Shown: in pieces, positions 12,501 to 24,500 of the stretch | How the letters are laid out: every line of letters starts with the position of its first letter | Position numbering within the stretch: the stretch's first letter is position 1 | DNA from: Panax quinquefolius | Lineage: Eukaryota; Streptophyta; Magnoliopsida; Apiales; Araliaceae | Length of the DNA: 64,000 nucleotides | Direction of reading: 5' to 3' | Assembly: GCA_020205615.1 (NCBI GenBank) | Contig: CM035167.1 | Coordinates: 138,026,568-138,090,567, forward strand | The notes under the pieces: generated by a model | Seen by the model: the letters and a program-made list of their open reading frames with translations, nothing else | Database searches by the model: none | What the model was told of the DNA's origin: nothing | Program-made: the position numbers and the translations under genes

Positions 12501-15500
12501 TATTTCCACTTCCAAATCCTGCTGTTCTAACTGATGTTAATTCTAAGAATGAAAACAGGTTATTCTCCATCTTCATGTAGATGTCTATACAATTTAAGCA
12601 TAAACAGAAATAATTACTTTTTAGTAGTTTTTTCAAGATCGTCATTGTGGTTGTCTGTGTACCACGTTACTTGGTGCATGATAAAAGTCCGAGTTGCCAA
12701 GTGTTCTTTCAATTCTTTATCGGCTTAAATATAAATTACTATCCTCAACTATTACCCTTTTTCCACTTTAGTGTTCGACCCTTCAATTTTTTCAATTAAA
12801 TGATTAAACTATTAATTTTTTCCACTTCATGCCACATCATAAAATTGATGACGTGGCATGCTGACTAAGTAAGTCAATGCTGATGTGTAACTTGAAAATC
12901 TTGATTTAAATGATTTTTCATATTTTTTTAAACATTTAAGGGTAAAGATGTCAAACCAAATTATATAAAAAAGTAAAATAATTTACACAATTAACACAAA
13001 GTAAAAAAATTTTACACCAACAGAATTAGTTACACAAGAAATAAAAATTAACCACACCATTCACTAACTTATGCAAATTACACAAATAATATAAATTAAA
13101 CAAAATAAATAATTAACATAAACTAAATAAAGGTCACCATTAACAAATTGTAAAATAAATTCAATTTTAAAAAACTAGTAATCACCACTTTCAAATACTC
13201 CATCAGCATCTTCTACAATCCCACTTTATGGCAAAGCATTCGGCCATGGCCGAACCTGCTAAAGAGTTGAAAAACAACAAGTCTTCAATGTCTTAGAAGC
13301 TCTTAAACAAGCTTTCCACCACTTGCAAACCAACTCGTCCAATTCAAACTTGTCCGCCATTGAAGCTCTCCTCGATCTTGAAACGGAAAACGACTCTATC
13401 CTCTCCGACGACACACTCATCTCTACCTTATCTCACCACCTCAAATCCCTCACCCAAATCCTTCAAAACTCCCGTAGTCGGCTTAGCCTTAAATCGTTCT
13501 TAACTCGGCGATTTTCCTCCCACGAGATCTCCCGTTCACTGGATCCATCGAGTTCAAGATTAGATTTTTTGACCTTTTCTCTTTCTTTCTCTTATTTGTT
13601 TTTATATATAGTCTCGATCGGAAAGAAAATCGATCACGATGATGGTGAAAAGATAATCCAACGGCGATGGGGTTATGGTAGTGCTAATTTTTTTTTACTA
13701 GTGTGCATTTTCCTCGAATGGTGGTGGTGGTGGTTAGTTTAATGGTGATGGTTACTATGGTGGTGGTGGGTGGTGGTGGATGGTGGGTTTGATGGTGGGT
13801 TTAATGGTGGTGGCATGTGGATGGTAGAAGAAGGCGGCTGTGTCAGCTAGGTAATGTAGATAGAATAGGTTAGGGCTTAGGCTATATGTTGTTTTTTTTA
13901 AAATTTGTTATGTGAGTTATTAATTTACATGTTTGCCCCTTAATCTAATATAAGTGTTACAATCTCATTTAAAAACTACTTTTTTTACACAAACACTTAT
14001 TTGTCTAGACAGCGCGCCACATCATTAATCTATGACGTGACGGGTTCAATCGAACGAAAGTAAAAAAAATTGATAGTTTAATGATCCAATTAAAAAAAAT
14101 TGAAAAGTCAATCACCGAAGTGAAAAAGGGTAGTAGTTTAGGGTAGTTTTTTATATTTAAGCCTTCTTTATTTGCCTCAATTTGTAAAAGAACAAAAAAG
14201 TCTGGTTCGCTCATTGTTAGATCACCTTTAGATCGGTTTTGTGTATTATTGACGTTTCTACCATTTACAAAATCTTCTGTGTGGAAACTATGAAGTTGAC
14301 ATTTACAAGTTTTCAAATTATAAAACTGAATAGGTTTTAGGCTTTTATCATCCGTTTGCTATTACTTATAACTTGCACCGAGTTGTAGTTGATTCTTTAA
14401 AAGAAATATGGGGTTCTGCTAACAAGCTGCTATTGCTGCTGCAGTTATGCCATTTACCAAATTTACTTTGGAAAGCTTCATGCATATTTGTTGGTGTTAA
14501 ATATATAAATAATTCTGACTACAATATTAAGTCTAAGGGCGAGGTTGATGGAGAGACTCACTTCTACTTATTATTTTTTAAATAAATGCTTTTTGTATGC
14601 ATTATATTTCATCTACAATGTTTTGGGTTAAAATTTTGCGGTGCTGCAGTTATTAATTTTGTGTTCTGGTTTCTTTGATGTTATAGATACAAGAAGCTCC
14701 TGTGCACAGTGGATCTTACGAAGGACTTCTTCTTCAGCTACTCGTACCATGTTATGCGCAGTTTTCAGAAGAACGTTAATGAAAATGAGTCAGGGCAGGT
14801 CCTCTATGAAACCATGTTTGTCTGGAATGAGTTCTTAACACGCGGAATCCGAAATCTTCTTCAGAATACTCTTTGGACTGTAGCACTAGTCTATGGTTTT
14901 TTTAAACAGGTGAGGGGTTGAGCTGCTTCTATGGTGGTGTCATAAATACAGTGTTTCTGTTCTGTAGGTCAAGTGTTGAACTTAAGTTGTTTCATTGATC
15001 AAAAGACCTACCTTGTAGTCTTATCCGCCCCTTTGGTTATCTTGGTTGTATTTGTAGATCATTTCACCACATTTCACCAAAGATTTCAATACCTTTTTCC
15101 CCAAAAAGGGACGATTGGTTCCTAATTAGTGGTTGTTTCCATTGATATGGCAGTACTCTGAGAATGGCAATGTTTTTCCTTTTATTTGGTGTCTAATCAG
15201 TTCAACTAAAAATTCTTAAATATTTTTTTTTGTGTTTTAATTTTGTTGATAATTATAAGTATCGTCTGCTGAACAGAATATAAGTCCTCTCGTGCTTTTG
15301 TATGATTTAGAAGTTTTGATATTTTTTTAATTGCACTATGTTCTTGAATTTCAGACTACACACTCTTTATCTGAGCGGGACTTCAAACTTACTCTTATTG
15401 CAAGACGTTCGCGGCATTATGCTGGTACAAGGTTAGCATGCAAACATAATTGTGATGAACTCGTCGTCCTGACTCCCTGAGACATAAAATTTCAAAAATA

Positions 15501-18500
15501 CACTGACTTGAACTTAACAAAACTAATCAGTATAACGATCAGAATTTTTACGCTAAAAGTTGTTATGCTATGTGTAATTTTGACTTCAGCCTCCTACCTA
15601 TTAAACTCAATCTACCAAGAAGTGGACCAAGTGGACCCTGATAGAACATCTTGCGTTTTTTTCTTTCACTTCACCTTTTCTCTCGCTAATTAAAGAAGGT
15701 TCTACCTTTCCCTTTACCTTTTTTGCCTTTTCCTTGACCCTTATCCTCTTCTTTGGATTTCATGGGCCATACTGTCAAAGTTTTTCTTCAACAAAATGAG
15801 GCACATTGTTAGTTTTTTCTTCAACGATGCATTGCCTACATGTTGTGTACCTTGATAGAATGGAACTCATTGATAATAATTCCAGCTAAAGTGATTATGT
15901 AGTTGACTACATGTCTATTTAGGAATATATTATCTTTCCTATGCCTTTGTAATTGGACCAGACTAAAATGGTTGCTTGGTTTTCAACATTTGCATTGTTG
16001 TGTTAAAAGATGTCAAATATTTTTATTTTGCTTAGGCATAATCTATTGAAGAAAGTGGTGGAGTGGATAAGTTGATGTAGAGAGTGTATGGAGAACATTT
16101 GGTTTAGACTCCTGACTGCTACAATGACATATGCCAACATCTTTGTTGCAGGAATGGTGATCAAAATGGAAAACTGCTGATTATCTTATAACCAAAATGA
16201 GGATACCCTATTATTCTTTTTCTGCAATCTTTTAGTAGTTTTATTAATAATATTAATGTGTGAGGTGCAATTTACTTCAAACATTCAAAACTTTGACTGG
16301 TCAATGGTTTCTTAATTGATGTCAAATCTACTTATGGCTGTTTTTAATTTGTGTTGGCTGAAAGGCCTTACTGATATGAACAAAGTCTGTTAGAGGCTTG
16401 TAACAGGCTCCTTGTTGCTGCGAGTTGGTTTTATTACAAGAGAATTCGTAATGTAGAATTTTAAAAACTCAAGTCTTTGATTGTCTTAAATCTTTATTTC
16501 TGTAAGAATCCAAATGTGTTGGTCACAAGCGGTGTTTTATTATGTTGCTAGATGCTATTTGTACTTTTCTTTGTAATTTGTTTCATGGGGTTTGCTCACT
16601 TTTTGCTTTTATCTTTTTTCTTATTATTTTAGTTGAGCATTGTTCTTAGAAAAAATCTTGATTGTTTCTCTGATTACTTATATGTTGATTTTATACTTGG
16701 TACTTCTTTTTGATGTAGGTACTTAAAACGAGGTGTAAATGAGAAGGGAAGAGTCGCTAATGATGTGGAGACAGAACAGATTATGTTTGAAGATGCTTCT
16801 GAAGGGTTTCCTATGCAAATTAGTTCCGTTGTGCAAAATCGTGGGTCAATTCCACTTTTCTGGTCTCAAGAAACTTCACGCCTGAATCTCAAACCTGATA
16901 TAATATGTATGTCGGTGCATTTACATGGTAGCTATTAGTATTATTTGTTGAAATCTTTGGACTGATATTTGTCTTTTTTAGTGTCAAAGAGGGACCAAAC
17001 ATACCAGGCCACCAGACTTCACTTCGATAATCTTGTCAAGAGATATGGAAACCCTATAATAATTTTGAATTTGATTAAGGTAAGGACAAGGTGTTTGTAT
17101 TGGGATATCTGCTAAAGATTTTTCTACCCAGTTTCCAGTAAAACTTAAAACACCCAAGCAATCGGATCAAAAAGTAAAAGAAAGTTGTGAGTGTGGGTAT
17201 TGGAGCTTTTAGAGTTCCATTTGAAATTTGGAAGAATAATATATTTTCCAACTCTAGCCCTCCTTTGATTAGTATATCATTTGGAATCTACAGACGCATG
17301 AAAAAAGGCCCCGTGAGTCCATTCTCCGTGCAGAGTTTGCCAATGCTATTGAATTTATTAATAAAGACTTACCAGAGGAGAATCATCTTAAGTTCCTTCA
17401 CTGGGACTTGTACAAACATTCTCGGAGGTAATTTGGCCTTCTCACCTTTTTTCCTTCTTCTTTCTATTTGAAATTTTATCGTTATTGTAGAAAAATCTGA
17501 TTTGACTTTTTCCTTCTTTATTTATACTTTCACTTCTACAGCAAAGCCACAAACGTTTTACTAATTTTAAGCAAACTGGCTGCATATGCGTTGACGCTTA
17601 CTGGTTTCTTCTACTGTCAAGTATCACCAACCTTTAGATCCGAGGGGTGTTTGAAATGGCCTTATTTTGAGTAAGTTCATTCTTCATTGCTAAAAAGATT
17701 TTGAACCATATGTGAATTTATTTGTGTATGACTCTTATTTTTTGCTCGAGATAATTGCTGTATACATGCACTAGCATCAATGTGTTAATTGTTTCTTTCA
17801 TTTGACTGAGGAGGTATTTTTTGGCAATTTGCAAACATGCCATGTATTGTTGTTCTATCTTTTTTAGGCATCATTGGCATATCTTTCTTTCACTGGATTC
17901 GGAGATGCTATTCAATAATTTTCTACATGTAACATGCTCTGTAATCTTGAACTAACATGTTTTCCCCAGCTGCTCTCCTTGATTGTTATTATTATTTTTG
18001 GCGGTCTCTTTTATTCATGTCATAGAGCAGTCAAATCTGGTCCTGCATGTAACCTCTAATTTCTTACTCTTACCTACTCAATTCTAAGAGTTATTGTCTT
18101 TTTTTGGAGGATAAGTTTCCTTATATCTGTTCATTAGCTCAATTTTCTAGGCTAGGTTTACATAAAGAAGAACCAGTTGTCAAGAAAAAAAACAAGAAAA
18201 TCAACTAAGAATACTTTTCGTGAAGTTCATGTTGCTTGAGGTTGTATTAGATGTTTTACCTCACATACAATCACTCTAGTCCTTTGCAAAATGTTTTTAC
18301 TTTTTCTGTTAGAAATATATCATAATCTTTTAGCATTCAGTTTGATATTTGCTACTCCCTCCGTTCCAAAATATAAGATCAAGTTTAACTTTTCAAAGTC
18401 ATGATATATTTTCAAATTCAGAATTGTTGTGATTCATTAAAATTTTGACAGCAGTAAAACTTGTAATTCGTAGTACTTTTTATATAGTTTTAGATTTTTA

Positions 18501-21500
18501 TAATTGTATAGGCAAAAATTATATTGCCTCGTATCAATTTTGAGTTTGAGAACATATGGAATTGACTTGAGAAAGTCAAAATTGATTCTAATTTTAGAGC
18601 GGATGGAGTAAGTTAATTGTTACCCATTATTGAAATGCCAAAATTGGAGAAAATATCAAATTCATTGCGTAGATATTGAATTCCAATTTTTTGTATCACT
18701 TTTTCTGCCATCACTCTCAACATATTTATGACAAAGTGGTAATGCATGTATGACACAGGAATGTTGGTGCTACCAACAAGTCTTCTCCAAGTCATTGCAA
18801 CTTTGACAATGGGAGACAATATGACAATGACAAGGAAGATGCTAATAACTTCGAGACGATATTTACCGGTGGTAATAATGTCGCTGATGCGAATTACTAT
18901 GTTAATACACCCTTGTTTCAGAAGGGAGTGCTTAGGACCAATTGCATAGACTGCTTGGATCGCACAAATGTTGCACAATATGCATATGGGTTAGTTGCTC
19001 TGGGAGAACAACTGAATGCTTTAGGAGTAAAAATTCCTCTAAGATAGACCTTGATGACCCTTTGGCTGATGAGTTAATGAGGTTTTATGAGAGAATGGGT
19101 GACACACTGGCACATCAATATGGTGGTTCAGCTGCACATAACAAGGTATGCTCATGCCCTGAGATCTGAAAAGATGAATTGATTTCCTGGAAATGTTTAT
19201 TGGCAACAGAGAAACGTTTTCTGTGATTTACTAGTCCGTTGTTTGGTTGGCAAAGCAGAATCATAGCTCGGTGTTATTATCTAGAAAACTTGATTGTCAA
19301 ACTTTCAGTACTGGGTGAAAATACTAATCAAAGTTACTAGATACTCTTATTGACATAGCTAACAGTGTTCTTACGTACCGATGCTCTAAACACAGCGCAG
19401 CGAACTGAAATTGTTTCTTCATGTATGATCTATAATTGCACAAATTTCAATATTCTAACTTAGTATTGGATGCTCAAACATGTATTTGTACTATATTATT
19501 TATAAAACAATCAATTTGTTGATGAAAAGATTCTAAAAGAATTCCTAACTATAAACGCGCATATAAAGCTATCCTAGTGTACCGCAATTTAGAGAAGAAC
19601 AAAAATCTTTAGAGGGAAATTGTTGAACTCAATGTGGACTTGAAGTTTCAGCCCTAAGAGTTTTTCCTCATGCGTCAGAGACTTCAAATAGAAGATAAAA
19701 TTGAGGTTAAGCACTATGAGCAGTAAATGAGTGATATTGCGATACAACAAACACTTCACATTGAATTCCTTTTTTGAGATGGATTATTTGAGTCTTCATC
19801 TTGCAACAATCTTTTACCATTTTTGCCATTGTTTTATGAGGCTTATCATGTGAATATATTGTCAAAGGTGTCTAAAAATTATAATAGGTTTATTCTTGCC
19901 TATATAGAACTCGAGGTCGAGTTTCACCAACCAGGGGAGAATGATGGGGACAATAGGGACAAAAGAGTTGAAAATTCTATTCATTTGGAATAAAATTAAT
20001 TTAATTACATTATTAATAAATATTGTAAAAGTAGTCATTTTTCTAGTTAGCTAGTGGTTTTATTATATTAGATTTTTATTTAGTGTATAGTTCCAATCCT
20101 ATTTTTCATAGAAAAGTTTTATTTGGTCTCTATAGAAGGCCAAGACTACTTCTTATTGAACACATACATTATTATTATTATTATTATTACTATTATTATT
20201 ATTATTGTTGTTATTATTTATATATGGAGAAATTTATCCAGTTGATTGTGGTCAATTCTTCTCTCTTATGCGATTGGGACATATTAGCGGTGGTGAAGTG
20301 CAGAGCCTTATCCTAGTTACATTTCCAGTTATTCAAGTTATTTCTTTAAATTGATCTATCTTAAGAATCTTGTCTTGTACCGTATTTGCATACCTGGAAG
20401 AGGTAACAATTGTTTGTTTGTCTTCAATACTTTTGCCTCAAGTTCACGTGTTATATTTTTTTATTATCATTGTTTTTGTAATTTTGTTAGTACTTCTTTT
20501 ATAGTGAAAGAATTGGCTTGCTCCATACAAGGTTTAAGTTCCTAATGAGTCTTTTTTTGTATATTGAATTGTAACTAGGATCTTAATTTTGTGTAGTGGT
20601 CAAAAACCTAAAAACGATTTAGACTACTAAAGCAAAAGCATGTTGTGCATATTAGTTGTAATTAGGCTGTTAACTTTCTCTCTCAATATAATCTGCAGAA
20701 ACTTTTCAGTGGCTCTGAAATGGTTCCTGATTGTCTCTTTATGAAGATCTTGATTATATTTGTATTTGTGTCGTTCACTATTTAATTGATTATTTTATTC
20801 TTAATTTTATCATGGTTAATTTGTTAACACCTTAAAATATTTTCTTCTAAGTAGATCTTCTCTCAGCGAAGGGGTCAATGGAAAGCCGCAACACAGTCCC
20901 AAGAATTCTTCAGAACTCTTCAACGATACTATAGCAATGCCTACATGGATGCAGAGAAACAAAGTGCCATTAACTTGTAAGTTAGTTCTGGTTTTCATTA
21001 CTCACTGAATTATTTTATGCACTGGAGTAAAAATTTTATATGAATATATTCGGTCAGGTTCTTGGGGAATTTTCAGCCACAACATGATAAATCTGAAGTA
21101 TGGGAGTTGGATTACAACCAGCATTATGATGTATATCAAAATGGCCAACCAAAAGTAGATGAAAATGGAAGGTACCGAATCTAAATAATTTTTAATATTA
21201 TAAAATATGGCTCTTGTTCATTATAGTTCGCATTACGCAACAACTCTTTCTCAAGTCTCGACTCTTGTTGTGGAAGTATGTAATAAGATAATAGTTGGTC
21301 CATTTAACATCTTCTTTCGTCAATGTTGGTTTAGGCTTAATTCCAGAGAAGAACACTAAAATTTTTATTTTGTGAAATTTACCTTTTGTAATGAGATTGC
21401 TTGCTTTCTGACGGCTAATAAATTTCCAATTAATGTGGTTTCTATTGTATTCTGCATGTTAAGGTCATTATTCAAAAGATGCATGTCAGATGGGAATATT

Positions 21501-24500
21501 CTTCATGAAAGCAGATTCACGATGTCCACCTCAAACAACGAGGAATTGCCTAATAGATCCCAAAAAGGAATCAAAGTGCTTAGTGGGTCGACACCAGATG
21601 TGTCAGCTTGTAAAAGTGACTTGAGCTTCTCAAGGTTTGGTTATTCTTCTTTTTCTATATATGTTCAACAAGGTACTTACTTAAATGGTATTGTTGTCTC
21701 ACTTTCTCACGATGTAAAAACAATTGAACAAATGTTGTATAAAAGATGTCTAATGTTGAGTTAAAGGATTTCAGATCAAATTATAGATTTAACTGATCTT
21801 TCTATAAGATGTGGAGAAATGGAGTCTTAGTAGGGCCTTCTGAGTGTTTGAGCAGAGACAACCTGTAGTTGAACCTATAAGAAAAAATAAAAGAAAAATT
21901 AACTAGGATTTAAACCACGTTTAATTACTAGGGTCTCACTAGGATTTCACTCCACGTCTCAATACTAGGATATCTTCACAATATAAGTAGTCCACTAATA
22001 ATTTGTAAATAATAATATTAATAGTGTCCATAACTTGTGGATATTTCGGTCAGTATTTAAAGACTCAAAACCTTAATATTATTTGGCAAACAATAAAAGT
22101 GCAAATGACTAAATTACCCCTCCTAATAAATATCAATATCAGTATCCTAAATCCCACTGATAAATAAATAAATTCTCCCTTTGTCCCACAAAAGATGTCT
22201 ATAGTACAACTAAAAATTGTCCTTCAAAAGATGACTAAAGTACACAATTCAACTTCAAAATAATGTATGAAGACTCTTTCACCCTTAAAAGTACTTGAAT
22301 AGAGTGTAGTAGTTTTAGAAAAAGGAAAGAAGCATATTATACTTGCTTGCGGTCCATTGTGGGTATTGCAACTTATTATTCTCTTTCCTCTAGTTTTCTT
22401 AATTTGTATGAAAAGCATACTTTAGTCATCTTTAATGGGAAGGAGGGAATACTTAATAACACCATTTTTTCCCAAGTTAAACATAACATTGCTTTCATAA
22501 ATTAAATAAAAATTTCTTCTTGACTCTTCACACAAATCCTCATCAAAATTTCTTCTTGACTCTTGCCTGTACATATTTGAATTCTTTCCATCTCCAAGGC
22601 TTTGCTGTTACTGTCAGTATTTGTAGCATACATTGGCCCATACATATATTCTTGCTGTCTCATAAGCCTTGTTACTGTCATTATTTTTCATATTGGAAGT
22701 CAGAGACTTTTCTGCTTCCAAATGAGATTTATGAATTCTTTTCATTAGTTACATGTAATACTGTTTGGTTCCAGCGTTCTCCCCTTTTTAGGATTTAGAT
22801 TTGTGTCTTTTTTGGGGAAATAGTATATGTGTATGTACAGTTTGTAATATTTCTTCATCAGCTGCACCCTACAACTATGCTTGCTTTATTCGATCAAAAT
22901 TCAAATACACTTGCATTTCTCCTGTTATTAGGCCATTAAACTATCATTTGATCCTTTTCTGTGGAAATGTACTTTTCTCAAAGGTTTTTGTGCTTGAATT
23001 CTTATGCTATAATAACTGATAGGCTTTTATGTGATCAATTGTTTTTAATTTAGGTATACCCCTCAGATTCCTCGTAGGAAGCTTTTTGTAGACGTGCAAA
23101 AAGACAGATGCCTTGAATATGACAATGGAGATGCAATTGACTGTTCAAACTTCGTTGATCTTGATTGGCTTTCCTCTGCACATTCATGCGAGGAAGAGTT
23201 GTTTGACGGGTAATTCTTTGACTAGTGTTAGTGAACGGAAAAAATGCAGTCAGCAAAATATTAATTAAATAGCTCTATTAAATCCATACAAAATACTAAA
23301 ATTTAATTGAAGCAGCTATATTAAAGCTTCTTGCTGCTAAATGGTCAGCACTAACGCCTCACTTGGACATGAACATGAATATTATCCAGAAAATCCCTTT
23401 GTCCAGCAAAGATGGTCGCTTTTGAGTTTTATTTGTCCAAAAATGATGGTGGCTTGAGTTTTATTTGTCCAAAAATGATAGTCATGCTTTCAAAGGAGTT
23501 TGGAGAAAGTACAGTCTTATTGTGGGATAGTTGCCCCTGTATTGTGGGAGATTTCCCTTGCTTTAATTTTGTCTGTGTATACCCCCATCTGGCATTTTTT
23601 CCTTTAATACATTGATTGAAGGAAACAAAAAACCTTATTGATTGAAGGAAAAAAAAACCTATACTACCCTTTTGTAGAACCTACGTATACTCCATCTTTA
23701 TCTCAAATGATGTGATGTTTGATAGATTTTGATGAAAGCCCACTAGTACAAGAACATATGTTGGAGTTGAGGTTAGACTGTATTAGTTGAAATTTTTTCA
23801 TAATCTCAAATTTTAGTCCTCAAAAGATTGTGATTTATTTGTGTTAAATCACCAAAAAACGTCATCTTTGCCGGAAGGTCTACAAAATTTCAATCTGGAT
23901 AAGGGAAAGTAAGGGCATTCTAATAATGTCATTATTTTATGCATCCACTACAAGTTCTTCGATTGTCCACTAGAACATTAGGCAGACACGTTGAATTTTT
24001 TAAATCGAAACCATTGATTATTATAAGTGGACAGTGAGAGATGTGTTGGCTATAGTTGGTCCATAGCCAACGTTGACTATTATATATCAATGAAATCATT
24101 CATCTTCTTAACCTTTTTAATTTAATCATCAATATATTGAGTGTGTATATGTTATAAGAATTCTAACTTTTTTAAGTGCTCTTTTTTATTTTTGTTTTTT
24201 AGTTTGTTGAGGGTGGACTTCTTGTTCCCCTTTTATTGTATCATTTCTTTTCTATTAATAAAATTTCTTCTTTCATCAAAAATAAAATAAAATCTTCTTT
24301 ACCTTTTAATTTAATCATCAATATATTGCATGGGTTTATATATAATAGGAATTCTACACCCTTATAAAAGGTCACTAATAATATTGTAATAATTATATCC
24401 TTTCATGATCAAATGAATGCTAATTATTTTTTAAGCTAAAAGAAGAGGATCTAAATGGAAAGGATATTTTGCAGGTTTTATAATACTAATTTATTTACAT

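Noticed and set aside
18613..18978. 121-residue minus-strand frame
   Set aside because: Antisense shadow of SAC exon 10 and its flanking intron.
19021..19047. A tiny intron to explain the SAC frame change
   Set aside because: The conserved residues on both sides are contiguous with no room for an intron and no GT-AG pair.
20083..20316. Poly-Tyr open frame
   Set aside because: Translation of an (ATT)n microsatellite.
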